A program made the translations under genes and the position numbers. Shown here piece by piece: positions 9,746 through 17,662 of a stretch of 64,000 nt of DNA (its first letter is position 1; the number at the start of each line of letters is the position of its first letter). The notes beneath the pieces were generated by a model. It had not been told where the DNA came from. It did not search any database and worked only from the letters and a program-made list of their open reading frames with translations. This DNA is from Pseudoalteromonas xiamenensis (lineage in GTDB: Bacteria; Pseudomonadota; Gammaproteobacteria; Enterobacterales; Alteromonadaceae): assembly GCF_042431545.1 (NCBI RefSeq), contig NZ_JBHLYX010000003.1, one strand, 5' to 3'.

Positions 9746-9758
9746 CGACAAGAAATTT

Positions 9759-9796
9759 GAAAAGCGCCTTTTGAGGTCACTCGAAAGGCGTTTTTT
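9759..9796 (+). terminator. Rho-independent terminator after rlmB
   Basis: CGCCTTTTGAG pairs with CTCGAAAGGCG around a GTCA loop and is followed by TTTTTT. Its flanking A-run also makes it usable for the convergent yjjG transcript. Confidence 0.85.
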
Positions 9797-9812
9797 CGTT
9801 TAGTTATAGCGA

Positions 9813-10502
9813 TTAGTAGCCAAATCCAAGCAACAAATCCTCCAACTCTACCAACGAGTTTACCGTGTAGGTTGGCAGGATTGCTTCAGGGCAAACCGCG
9901 CCGGGATGTTGAAGCCAGCATGAATCTATGCCGAACTGGTTTGCACCTAAAATGTCAGATGCCGCTGTGTCACCAACCATAAGCACTTTCGCTTTATCGG
10001 GATTGCCGAATAGATTGAGTGTGTGTGCGAAGATACGTGGATCCGGTTTGGCACAACCAATCAGTTCCGAAATGACAATATGTTCAAAGCTATCTTTTAA
10101 GCCCGTGTGTGCGAGACGTCTTTCTTGCAGCGCAGCAAAGCCATTAGTGATAATGCCAAGCGATGCTTTGCCTTTTAGGCGTAGGAGCATTGAACGAGCT
10201 CCCGGTAAAGGCTCACATATGCTTGCCATCGCATTTAAAAAACCTTCATTCAGTTCTTCAGGCGAAACCCCCAAGCGTTCTCCCCAGGCTTTAAAGCGGG
10301 TAACTTGTAACGTGCGGGCATTGATTTTACCATTCTGGTATTCCACCCAGAGCGGCGCGTTGACGGCTTGATAGGCTTTGTTATCGTTTTCAGTGAACTC
10401 AACGCCGTACTCTGCAAACAAGGTTTTAAGACCGAGGAAGGCATTAAAACTAAATAAGGTTTCGTCCGCATCGAATAAAATGTGCGTGTACTTCAAGATC
10501 AC
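9813..10502 (-). CDS. yjjG: Pyrimidine 5'-nucleotidase YjjG (HAD family)
   Basis: HAD-superfamily phosphatase of 229 residues. Motif I FDADETLFSF supplies the nucleophile Asp, with an unusual A for the common L/M; motif II is IITNGF, and motif III/IV are KPDPRIF and MVGDTAASDILGA. Length and the C1-type cap match YjjG, which dephosphorylates UMP/dTMP and non-canonical pyrimidine nucleotides. The likely GTG start overlaps the stop of the yjjX homologue upstream, so two nucleotide-pool housecleaning genes are coupled. The two genes are also neighbours by name only in E. coli; here they form a real pair. Confidence 0.9.
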   Translation of the reverse strand: MILKYTHILFDADETLFSFNAFLGLKTLFAEYGVEFTENDNKAYQAVNAPLWVEYQNGKINARTLQVTRFKAWGERLGVSPEELNEGFLNAMASICEPLPGARSMLLRLKGKASLGIITNGFAALQERRLAHTGLKDSFEHIVISELIGCAKPDPRIFAHTLNLFGNPDKAKVLMVGDTAASDILGANQFGIDSCWLQHPGAVCPEAILPTYTVNSLVELEDLLLGFGY

Positions 10503-11050
10503 ACTCCTATATACAGCTCAGGAAAGTTAAAAGGCGCCATCGCGAGGGTTAAGGCTTGCGTATAGGTACTTTCTCGTGTCGCATGATGATGTGTAAGCAG
10601 TCCAATTGCACCGCCTTTTTGCTTCACGTTGGTGGTATTAAACGCGTTGTCCAACACATTACCAAGCTCTTCACCACTCAGTAGTGCCTGATAGAAAACT
10701 GGCGGCAAAGGCAGATTCGAGCTACGTCCAATACTGGTGTGGTCACGATTGGCGATAACGACATACGCAAAGGTTGCTGGACCGAAAGAAAAGTCAGCGG
10801 CGCCACCTTCCATTGCACAGTAGAAATCAGCGTCATGATTGGCTTGTAAAAAGATCACACGATTTTCTGCGCCAATACGGGTTTCATCTTCACCAATTGG
10901 TTGATCCGGTACTTTGCTCGGAGCATGAAGGCCTAGGCAATCAATTTCATGATCTGGGTAATACAATTCGAAAACGGTTTTTGCCGCAGCGACTTTGACC
11001 GGATTTTTTGAACCCACAAGAATTTTTAATTTTTTCACGACGCATCCCAT
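10499..11050 (-). CDS. yjjX: Inosine/xanthosine triphosphatase
   Basis: Non-canonical purine NTP phosphatase of the YjjX/NTPase family, here 183 residues against about 170 usual. The N-terminal KILVGSKNPVKVAAAKTVF is the family hallmark, followed by EDETRIGAENR and AMEGGAA. The start ATG at 11050 is the only close one, giving a short extra MGCVVKK; a start at the following Val or Leu codons is possible. It removes ITP/XTP from nucleotide pools and is translationally coupled to yjjG downstream. Confidence 0.9.
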   Translation of the reverse strand: MGCVVKKLKILVGSKNPVKVAAAKTVFELYYPDHEIDCLGLHAPSKVPDQPIGEDETRIGAENRVIFLQANHDADFYCAMEGGAADFSFGPATFAYVVIANRDHTSIGRSSNLPLPPVFYQALLSGEELGNVLDNAFNTTNVKQKGGAIGLLTHHHATRESTYTQALTLAMAPFNFPELYIGV

Positions 11051-11141
11051 GCAAGTAAAACAAGCTCGTAGTTTACGAGCTTGTATGCAATGGCACAACA
11101 GCGGAGCGGGTGAGAATGTTCGAAGAAAAGGTTGGGTGTAT

Positions 11142-12041
11142 TTAGATAGGTAAATCAACTGGCGCCATGTTTTCAAGCGCGCGTTTTTTGACAAGTAAAT
11201 CGCGAATAAGCGGTGTAAGTACCAACTCCATTGCCAAACCCATTTTCCCGCCAGGTACAACGAGTGTGTTGATACGAGACATAAAACTGCCATCTATCAT
11301 TTGCAGATAGTAAGGGAAATTTACGTCTTCAATGCCACGAAACCGGATCACCACAAAGCTTTCGTCAAGCGAAGGAATATCTTTGGCACTAAATGGATTC
11401 GACGTATCCACAGTTGGTACGCGCTGAAAGTTAATGTGGGTGCGCGAGAACTGTGGTGTGATGTGCTGAATATAATCGTCCATACTGTTGACGATGGAAC
11501 TCATCACTGCCTCACGAGAGTGACCTCGCTCATTGGTATCACGGATCAGTTTCTGGATCCATTCGAGGTTAATAATTGGCACCATGCCAATGAGCAAATC
11601 GACGTGCATCGCGACATCATGTTGCTCCGTCACCACACCACCATGTAGCCCTTCATAGAACAGAATATCTGAGTTTGTTTCTAATTCTTGATAAGGCGTA
11701 AAGGTACCGGGAAGTTGATTATAAGGAACCGCTTCATCGAAAGTATGAAGGTAACGTCTGACTTTTCCTGCACCCGTAGCGCCATATTCTTCAAAAAGAG
11801 ACTCTAATGCGCCAAAGTCATTGGCTTGTTCGCCAAAATAACTAATGTGCTTACCCGTTTGGATAGCTTCTCGTTTGAGCTTATCCATTTCAGGGCGAGT
11901 AAAACGATGGAAGCTGTCTCCTTCAACGTAGGCAGCTTTAGCATTAAGACTTCGGAAAATGTGTTTAATAGCACTGGTTGTCGTTGTTGTCCCTGCACCT
12001 GAACTACCTGTAATCGCGATGATGGGATGCTTGTCTGACAT
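11142..12041 (-). CDS. prkB: Phosphoribulokinase-family protein PrkB
   Basis: P-loop kinase of 299 residues: ITGSSGAGTTTTTSA is the Walker A region at the N-terminus, and EGDSFHRF and LFYEGLHGG follow the phosphoribulokinase/uridine kinase pattern. The length and tail match the heterotroph PrkB (E. coli yhf region), whose physiological substrate is not settled; there is no RuBisCO or Calvin-cycle context here. The ATG at 12041 has a GAGGAAATT ribosome site. Monocistronic by appearance. Confidence 0.88.
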   Translation of the reverse strand: MSDKHPIIAITGSSGAGTTTTTSAIKHIFRSLNAKAAYVEGDSFHRFTRPEMDKLKREAIQTGKHISYFGEQANDFGALESLFEEYGATGAGKVRRYLHTFDEAVPYNQLPGTFTPYQELETNSDILFYEGLHGGVVTEQHDVAMHVDLLIGMVPIINLEWIQKLIRDTNERGHSREAVMSSIVNSMDDYIQHITPQFSRTHINFQRVPTVDTSNPFSAKDIPSLDESFVVIRFRGIEDVNFPYYLQMIDGSFMSRINTLVVPGGKMGLAMELVLTPLIRDLLVKKRALENMAPVDLPI

Positions 12042-12180
12042 AATTTCCTCGGAACGTGTAAGTTTAAGGCAGGGCAAATTGCCAGCCTTTTGGATGACGT
12101 CGCAGATCAACATATCCTAAGTTTTGTGATTTGTCACCCAAGCCGTTATGATTGAAAAAATGGACAAGTGAGATGGATAT

Positions 12181-13035
12181 ATGAACTACCTAACCTGCTG
12201 CGTAACCGCGTTGTTGCTACCATTGAGTGTTAATGCGAGTCAAATTTTTCTAGCTAAAGCGAAAGATAATGTACTGCAAGTAACGGCCATTACAAGTGAT
12301 ATTGGTTACCATAACCAACCGCTTATCGCTGCGAATGGCGTGTATTTTACAGGCGAAGCCGGTAATGAAAAAAATACGCAAACGGACCTGTTTTTCTATG
12401 ATTTCCAGTCTCAACAAGCTCGTAATCTTACTAACTCGTCGGTAAGTGAGTTTTCTCCAACATTGTATCCTTATGATGCAGGGCTTTCGTCGGTTGTTGT
12501 AGAACCCGATGGCACACAGCGCCTGTGGTTTTACCCTTTTGATACGTCTAAAAAACCGCAGCGGTTATATGATGATTTGAAACCGGTGGGTTATCATGCA
12601 TGGGGTGCAAAAGACGATATGATTTTGTTTATGCTCGGTGAGCCCCATTATCTCTACTACAGCGACAGAGCTTCAACGCACCGACAAAAAATGGCCGATG
12701 ACATAGGCCGAAGCCTTTCGTACAACGCAGCCGCACACGCGTTTTCTTTCACGGTTAATGCGGATTCCCAGCAATGGTTTACAACGCTTGATGACGAAAA
12801 CAAACAAGTACAGCGCCGCTTTGCCTTGCCGGAACAAGTACAAGACTACACATGGGTGGATGAAAATCACATCGCTTATGCCATTGGTGCGAAGGTTTTT
12901 CGACGCAATGTCAGCAATCCAACAGAAATTCAACCTTGGTACGATTTTGCAGAACATTGCGGTCAGATAAGTAGAATGAATTATCTTAACGAGACTCTGG
13001 CATTTGTGTGTGAACAGCGCTCAAACGAGCAATAA
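12181..13035 (+). CDS. Exported TolB/WD40-like beta-propeller protein
   Basis: A 284-residue protein with an N-terminal signal peptide (about residues 1-19, ending VNASQ). The mature part has repeated short blades such as QTDLFFYDFQSQQARNLTNS and TQRLWFYPFD, the PD40/TolB-like propeller pattern in which each blade reports a value and a label. A single Cys pair (HCGQ, VCEQ) sits near the C-terminus. No enzymatic motif is visible. A periplasmic or lipid-free exported location is inferred from the signal peptide. Function unknown. Confidence 0.7.
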   Translation: MNYLTCCVTALLLPLSVNASQIFLAKAKDNVLQVTAITSDIGYHNQPLIAANGVYFTGEAGNEKNTQTDLFFYDFQSQQARNLTNSSVSEFSPTLYPYDAGLSSVVVEPDGTQRLWFYPFDTSKKPQRLYDDLKPVGYHAWGAKDDMILFMLGEPHYLYYSDRASTHRQKMADDIGRSLSYNAAAHAFSFTVNADSQQWFTTLDDENKQVQRRFALPEQVQDYTWVDENHIAYAIGAKVFRRNVSNPTEIQPWYDFAEHCGQISRMNYLNETLAFVCEQRSNEQ

Positions 13036-13182
13036 GGCACCTGCAGAACGTCAATATTGTTGAGCGAGCCCCCAAGGGTTTTAGGTTGTTGCCCACATAA
13101 ATTCTCGGTAGCAATGCTCCAATATTACCTTCGAATGTGGTTAAATAGCGCTAATCTATTGGAATTTAGACAGAGGCAATTG

Positions 13183-14199
13183 ATGGCCATATTAGTTACA
13201 GGCGGAGCTGGGTACATCGGTTCACACACTGTTTTAGAATTACTCAATGCAGGGCAAGACGTTATTGTTGTCGATAACTTAAGCAATTCGTCTTCAGTAT
13301 CTCTTGAGCGAGTAAGTCAACTGACAGGAAAGACGGTAACGTTTTATGAAGGGGATATTTTGGATAAACCCTTTTTGGACACCGTGTTTGCACAACACGC
13401 TATCGAGCAAGTAATTCATTTGGCTGGACTAAAAGCGGTCGGAGAGTCAGTGCGAAAGCCGATTGAGTACTATCAAACGAATGTACAAGGCACATTGTCA
13501 TTACTTGATGCGATGCGTGATGCAGGCGTCTTTAAACTGGTCTTTAGTTCTTCTGCAACCGTGTATGGCGATCCTGCGTCACTGCCTATTCGTGAACATT
13601 TCCCCGTTGGCGGCACCACGAATCCTTATGGCACATCGAAACTCATGGTGGAAATGATGCTACAGGATGTGGCGAAATCGGATACGCGTTGGTCGTTTGC
13701 GATTTTACGCTACTTCAATCCGGTTGGTGCGCACGAAAGTGGCTTGATTGGTGAAGATCCTAACGGAATACCAAATAATTTATTGCCTTATATTGCGCAA
13801 GTCGCAGTTGGAAAGTTGTCGCAGCTTGGTGTATTTGGCGATGATTATGATACGCCTGACGGAACCGGGATTCGTGATTATATTCATGTCGTTGACCTTG
13901 CGATTGGACACCTAAAAGCAATGCACAAAATTGAAAACGTTTCGGGTGTACACATATACAATCTAGGTACGGGGAATGGATATTCAGTATTAGACATGGT
14001 GAAGGCATTCGAAAAAGCAGCTGGGAAAGCAATCCCATATGAGGTAAAGCCGCGTCGTGCTGGTGATATCGCTGCAACGTATGCCGCGCCAGAAAAGGCA
14101 CTTGAAGAGCTTGGATGGCAAGCTGAGCGAGGAATTGATGACATGATGATTGATACTTGGCGTTGGCAAAGCAATAACCCTAATGGTTATCGAACTTAA
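13183..14199 (+). CDS. galE: UDP-glucose 4-epimerase
   Basis: Interconverts UDP-glucose and UDP-galactose. From the ATG at 13183 (behind AGAGG) the protein is 338 residues, exactly the usual GalE size. The Rossmann motif TGGAGYIGSHT is at residues 6-16, followed by FSSSATVYG and the catalytic YxxxK as YGTSK. The sugar-nucleotide region is RYFNPVGAHESG, with IRDYIHVVDLA and YNLGTGNGYSV late. An in-frame extension to 13057 is not needed. Provides UDP-galactose for surface polysaccharide; no other gal or polysaccharide gene adjoins it. Confidence 0.95.
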   Translation: MAILVTGGAGYIGSHTVLELLNAGQDVIVVDNLSNSSSVSLERVSQLTGKTVTFYEGDILDKPFLDTVFAQHAIEQVIHLAGLKAVGESVRKPIEYYQTNVQGTLSLLDAMRDAGVFKLVFSSSATVYGDPASLPIREHFPVGGTTNPYGTSKLMVEMMLQDVAKSDTRWSFAILRYFNPVGAHESGLIGEDPNGIPNNLLPYIAQVAVGKLSQLGVFGDDYDTPDGTGIRDYIHVVDLAIGHLKAMHKIENVSGVHIYNLGTGNGYSVLDMVKAFEKAAGKAIPYEVKPRRAGDIAATYAAPEKALEELGWQAERGIDDMMIDTWRWQSNNPNGYRT

Positions 14200-14208
14200 T
14201 ATCCTTTA

Positions 14209-14230
14209 GGAGGGTGTGCGCACACCCTCC
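14209..14230 (+). terminator. Perfect 22-base palindrome after galE
   Basis: An uninterrupted palindrome with half-site GGAGGGTGTGC, nine bases after the galE stop. No T-run follows, so it is either a hairpin protecting the galE 3' end or a protein-binding site. Confidence 0.4.
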
Positions 14231-14497
14231 AGTGCTTTACCTGCTTCTGTGGTGATGAAAACGAATTTAGCAGTTTCTGTCGTTTCAACCGTCAAGACGT
14301 ATTCAATTAATGGCCACTTAATTGGTTTTCTTGGTCAGCTTTTACTTACCAATTCAACGCTAAATCACCTATCAACGCACAGATTGGCTTGCTTGCAACT
14401 TTTACGTGATTATCAAGATAGACGATGTGCTTACGATTACGCCCCTAACGCGCAAATATAACCCCATCGCTATTCTGTCATCGAGTTTAGCAAGACG

Positions 14498-14629
14498 TTA
14501 AAACATCAAACAAAGCCCAAATCCGCCCCAGCCAAAACAAATAGCCCAGTCAGTAAACATTTCTCCTGTTGAAGCCAACGTGGCACTTGAAAATGCGAGT
14601 AGTGCAACCGTGCTCATTGCTTTAATCAT
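14498..14629 (-). CDS. 43-residue exported mini-peptide with two cysteines
   Basis: A very short gene with ATG behind a clear AAGGA site (TAAGGAATATTGATATG). The product starts with a signal peptide (MIKAMSTVALLAFSSATLA) and leaves a mature peptide of about 24 residues that is aromatic and glycine-rich with Cys in WAICFGW and GLCLMF. It starts 12 bases downstream of the exported CxxC protein gene at 14641-15087, so the two form an operon. I do not recognise a family. A secreted, disulphide-linked peptide with a dedicated partner is inferred. Confidence 0.55.
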   Translation of the reverse strand: MIKAMSTVALLAFSSATLASTGEMFTDWAICFGWGGFGLCLMF

Positions 14630-14640
14630 ATCAATATTCC

Positions 14641-15087
14641 TTATTTAATATATATGTTGAGTAATTTGGAGTGACTGTCTAAGACGTAGTCTTGCATCGA
14701 CTCCTTTTGCATTGTGCAGGCCGTACAGTCAAACCAGTCAGGTGAAGCAGAAAGTAAAACTATTTTCTGCTCCTTACCTGATTGCTCTAACAAACCTGCC
14801 ATTCCTGGCAAACGTTTTAGTTTTTGCCATGAAGCCTGGGTATAACTGGCGTCCTCTGAATGCTCTCCTGATTCAATTAGTTCATTCAAGGCATCGCTAG
14901 AACCGCCAATTTGATAGTAGATAGGTGACCCTTCCGGATTTAACACAAAAAGATGTGGAAGGCGTTTTTTGAGTCCTGATTGTTTGAATGCCGCCTTATC
15001 AATATAGAACGATTGAGATTCTATTTCTGAGGCAACACTTGAAAATGCAATACATGTAGCGGCAAGTGCCACTGCGAGTCCTTTCAT
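14641..15087 (-). CDS. Exported CxxC protein, unknown function
   Basis: A 148-residue protein with a signal peptide (MKGLAVALAATCIAFSSVAS). The C-terminal half contains WFDCTACTMQ, a CxxC in a thioredoxin-like sequence setting, and an earlier segment (HLFVLNPEGSPIYYQIGG) resembles a thioredoxin-fold strand pair. The ATG at 15087 has an AAGGA site; an upstream in-frame extension to 15156 lacks one. It is followed by the exported mini-peptide gene in the same operon. A redox or disulphide-handling role for the mini-peptide is inference only. Confidence 0.6.
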   Translation of the reverse strand: MKGLAVALAATCIAFSSVASEIESQSFYIDKAAFKQSGLKKRLPHLFVLNPEGSPIYYQIGGSSDALNELIESGEHSEDASYTQASWQKLKRLPGMAGLLEQSGKEQKIVLLSASPDWFDCTACTMQKESMQDYVLDSHSKLLNIYIK

Positions 15088-15472
15088 TTTTAATCCTTGC
15101 TGATTCGTGTGAAAACAAGTGTAGTTAGATATTCTTGGCTTGTAATAAAAATGCAATGAAACTTATTCAGTTTGACAGCTCAAATTGTCGCTTCAGCTTC
15201 GTAGTGTGTATATACGCGTGCTAAAGGCCTATTTAACTTATTGTATTTTAGTTATTTTATTGGTTTAGTTTTTTTCAATTGTGAAAGGCCGTTAATAACA
15301 GAATCTAACCTTAACTGTATAAAATTCCTTTTCCCAAAGTTTAATTGAGATGACGTTGTTGGGGTGCTGCTTTAATTGGATTGATGTATAATGACGGATT
15401 GAGATTGTACTTGTCTTGCATGTTCATTTTCCTGAGCAGAGTGACGCCGATTAGCCGTATGAGCGATTTTTC
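15088..15472. promoter_or_regulatory. Intergenic region with the original dusA promoter
   Basis: AT-rich 385-base spacer between the divergent exported-protein operon and the dusA stub. A TATAAT (15387-15392) lies 81 bases upstream of the stub ATG and is the likely -10 of the host dusA promoter; the -35 is not clear. After element insertion this promoter reads into the left end of the element. No other feature was seen. Confidence 0.45.
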
Positions 15473-15556
15473 ATGACTGACTTATCCCCAAAAAACACAA
15501 CGAGTGACTTCCGTCGTTTTTCCGTGGCACCGATGCTGGACTGGACAGATTTTTGA
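15473..15556 (+). pseudogene. dusA: Orphaned 5' end of dusA
   Basis: The reading frame MTDLSPKNTTSDFRRFSVAP continues MLDWTDF and stops at TGA. The segment DFRRFSVAPMLDWTD is identical from F onward to residues 25-38 of the intact DusA at 36231, although the DNA differs at many third positions. This is the host's original dusA start, cut off by insertion of the element at its 5' end. It retains the host promoter but encodes only 27 residues. Confidence 0.9.
15533..15549 (+). repeat. attL core
   Basis: ATGCTGGACTGGACAGA here matches ATGTTGGATTGGACGGA at 36327-36343 in 14 of 17 positions; the three differences are at synonymous third positions of the MLDWTD codons. The longest identical block at the junction is TGGAC (15542-15546 and 36336-36340). 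Sequence to the right is element, to the left host. Confidence 0.75.
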
Positions 15557-15673
15557 TTTTGTCCATTGTTTTTAAAGGATTTATCGTTCTGTGGGGGACG
15601 AGAAGGGGCACTTAGCCTGGAAAAATAATATAGAGCTCGGTTCGCTAACACCGACTCGATGACAGATAAAACA

Positions 15674-15711
15674 AAACCCGCTCAAACGGCGTTGGCGCGC
15701 CTCGCGGGTTT
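15674..15711 (+). terminator. Hairpin inside the left end of the element
   Basis: AAACCCGC and GCGGGTTT flank an internal GGCGCGCC. It lies between the dusA stub and the primase gene and could stop transcription entering from the orphaned host promoter. The downstream T-run is poor. Confidence 0.45.
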
Positions 15712-15778
15712 AGTCTTTGATTCGAGAAAAGTGTAGCAAATTATGGCCGTTTTAAACAAGTTTTTGTTTTACGACACG

Positions 15779-15807
15779 CACCACTTCTCACCGTATGAGA
15801 AGTGGTG
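15779..15807 (+). promoter_or_regulatory. Perfect 12-bp hairpin over the primase ribosome site
   Basis: CACCACTTCTCA and TGAGAAGTGGTG form a perfect 12-pair stem with a 5-base loop, ending five bases before the ATG at 15813. The only ribosome-site-like bases (GAGAAG, GGTGG) lie in or at the edge of its 3' arm, so the folded RNA would block initiation. It could alternatively be a DNA operator. Confidence 0.6.
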
Positions 15808-15812
15808 GTTAA

Positions 15813-17315
15813 ATGTCATCTAGTCTATGTCCCATTGCGTACCACTCACATATTAGTGGATGGAATCGTGTCTCACTGGCCGATGAGCGCCTTAAATACT
15901 CAAAAGCCAATAGCCCTTGTGAGTTTACAAGATTGCTTGGCGTAGGCCGGGAGCAGTATTGCCGGTATGCCTGGTCCAAGGTAATAAATTCTACAAAGCA
16001 ATCAAAAGCACCGTCAGCCTGGCAGGCGATAGGAAAGCGTCAATCGGGAAAACCGGTTACCTCACTGGTAGACTTTAAACTGCAAGCCGAAGGATACCTT
16101 AAACAAGAGGGTCGCCGCGTTTGCAGCCTAGATGTATTTCTATCGCCGAATCAGTTCTTCGACTGGCGAAACACCAAGCAACTTTCCCAGCTTCATGCCA
16201 ACTGGATCGATATAGATACGGTTGAACATGCGATTTTGTCTCTACAGGAGCAAGAGCAAATTATTGCTCAAGTTCTACAAATTATTGATGAAACAGAATT
16301 GCCAGCGCCTACCGGATTTGTGACTTCCGGTAGTGGCGGTTTGCATCTGTATTGGATATACCAAGGCATTCCCGCATATAAATCCAATGTCGCCTTGTGG
16401 CGTGAATTGGCGACATCCCTATCAAAATCTTTGAGAGACAAACGACCGGAGTCTGCATCCTGGGTCGTCGATTTCAAGGCTTCTCACGATCCTGCACGGG
16501 TAATGAGATTACCTGGCACCTTCCACTCGGGAAGCGGTCGCCAAGTCCAGGCATATGTAGGTGGGAGGCTCTATGAATTTCATCAGTTGGCGGCGCTATT
16601 GCTCGGCTCTGAAAAGATTATAGAAGCTTGCCAATCTCAGAATCAGGTTGTGCGCGAGCTGAAAATCAGTCCAACGAAAAAATCAGCGCACAAAATGCCA
16701 GACAAAAGCCCAGGGAAGCACACGATCGGGCAATGGTGGTTTAGAGTCTATACGCAGATTTGTACTCATGCCCGACGTAACGGCGTTTCACTTGGTCAGC
16801 GTGATTACTACGCGTTCATGCTCTATGTGGCCTTAAGGCATATCAAGCCAACGAAAGAAGAAGCCCTGGCGACCGTTTCAGAATTAAACAAGGAATTCAT
16901 CCACCTGACGGATGATGAGCTTAAGGCTTATCTGAAAACAGCCCACCAGAAAGGTTACAAGTATCGTAAAGACACTTTGGCGGAATACCTGGAATCCAAC
17001 CTGGGTATTTCATCCGGATTTCTTTACCTGAATACGCCACGCCCGCTAAGCGCAAATGAAATCAAATCTCGACAGCAGAACGCTGCAAAACAGACGGCAG
17101 AAAAGCGCTGTGACCGCACTTTAGCGTCATTGAAGGCTGCGATGCAAAAACTTGTGGAGGCTCGCCTAAAGGCCACACAGGAGGCGATAGCGTCACTAGC
17201 CAATAGATCCGTAAGAACCGTCAGGCGCTATTGGCGGGAGTTGCTGAACGAGATGAGGACATTTGCTCCCTCTCTATATATTCCCGCCCCTGAGGTTTTG
17301 TCCTCTTGTTTGTAA
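15813..17315 (+). CDS. PrimPol-like replication primase / replication initiator
   Basis: A 500-residue protein of the archaeo-eukaryotic primase fold. The three catalytic motifs are visible: WIDIDT with Asp133/Asp135, SGGLHLYW with His178, and WVVDFKASHDPARVMRLPGT with Asp220/226 and the PARVMRLPGT helix. The middle (about 330-410) resembles a PriCT-type helical domain. The C-terminus has a helix-turn-helix-like segment (ATQEAIASLANRSVRTVRRY) that may bind the origin. First gene at the left end. Such proteins let excised elements copy themselves; SGI1 carries an unrelated rep, so replication here is an inferred analogous function. Confidence 0.75.
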   Translation: MSSSLCPIAYHSHISGWNRVSLADERLKYSKANSPCEFTRLLGVGREQYCRYAWSKVINSTKQSKAPSAWQAIGKRQSGKPVTSLVDFKLQAEGYLKQEGRRVCSLDVFLSPNQFFDWRNTKQLSQLHANWIDIDTVEHAILSLQEQEQIIAQVLQIIDETELPAPTGFVTSGSGGLHLYWIYQGIPAYKSNVALWRELATSLSKSLRDKRPESASWVVDFKASHDPARVMRLPGTFHSGSGRQVQAYVGGRLYEFHQLAALLLGSEKIIEACQSQNQVVRELKISPTKKSAHKMPDKSPGKHTIGQWWFRVYTQICTHARRNGVSLGQRDYYAFMLYVALRHIKPTKEEALATVSELNKEFIHLTDDELKAYLKTAHQKGYKYRKDTLAEYLESNLGISSGFLYLNTPRPLSANEIKSRQQNAAKQTAEKRCDRTLASLKAAMQKLVEARLKATQEAIASLANRSVRTVRRYWRELLNEMRTFAPSLYIPAPEVLSSCL

Positions 17316-17327
17316 AAACGTTCGTTG

Positions 17328-17348
17328 TGCCCATAAAGGGCAGTTACA
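17328..17348 (+). promoter_or_regulatory. AcaCD-like activator box upstream of the PrtN-family gene
   Basis: TGCCCATAAAGGGCAGTT followed by ACA. It recurs at 25195, 26969 and, more weakly, 32052. The inverted core GCCC-n5-GGGC followed by AGTT agrees with the target of FlhDC-like activators of SGI1 and IncC (AcaCD, SgaCD) as I recall it. A TAGAAT lies 27 bases downstream at 17376 as a possible -10. Confidence 0.7.
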
Positions 17349-17393
17349 GAGCCGGAGAGCTGCGCAATGGGATTTTAGAATAGCTGAAAATTG

Positions 17394-17408
17394 TTGAGAA
17401 TTATTGAG
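17394..17408 (+). repeat. TTGAGAATnnTTGAG repeat, copy 1
   Basis: TTGAGAATTATTGAG, with a further shared GAAAA upstream, just before the ATG at 17416. The only second copy I found is at 36215-36229, immediately before the dusA start at the other end of the element. Confidence 0.6.
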
Positions 17409-17415
17409 GGTAGTT

Positions 17416-17649
17416 ATGAATACAGCTTTTCTACTGATGGCTGAATATGAATCAGCGGTTGTACCATTATCTCAAATCAGTCAAAAATACTTCGGCTTGG
17501 CCCCTGTTACTGCAAAATTCAGAGCGAATGCAGGTAAATTGCCGGTTCCTGTATTTAGGGCATCACAGAAAGCAGAGTACTTGGTTAGTATCCAGGATTT
17601 GGCGGTGTACATTGATGAAATGCGGGCTCAAGCAAACACCCGCAAATGA
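17416..17649 (+). CDS. rdfN: PrtN-family protein, probable excision factor RdfN
   Basis: A 77-residue protein resembling the pyocin activator PrtN family (PF11112): MNTAFLLMAEYESAVVPLSQ, then KYFGL and an arginine-rich helix, ending VYIDEMRAQ. Such small winged DNA-binding proteins act as excision factors in dusA-specific SGI1 relatives, where the factor is called RdfN and is under AcaCD control. Here an AcaCD-like box sits 68 bases upstream, matching that logic. The ATG at 17416 has GAGGGTAG before it; TTG at 17404 is less likely. The gene name is by analogy; a plain transcription activator is the alternative. Confidence 0.7.
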   Translation: MNTAFLLMAEYESAVVPLSQISQKYFGLAPVTAKFRANAGKLPVPVFRASQKAEYLVSIQDLAVYIDEMRAQANTRK

Positions 17650-17662
17650 TTCAAATTTAGTA

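Noticed and set aside
11142..12041. Calvin-cycle phosphoribulokinase
   Set aside because: The protein is of the PrkB type found in heterotrophs; there is no RuBisCO or other Calvin-cycle gene around it.
14216..14461. 81-codon ORF overlapping the palindrome after galE
   Set aside because: It starts within the palindrome at a GTG, has no convincing ribosome site, and the translation shows no conserved pattern. Probably chance.
15451..15651. 66-codon ORF antisense to the dusA stub and across attL
   Set aside because: It reads the antisense of the conserved dusA start; no ribosome site or homology pattern is visible.
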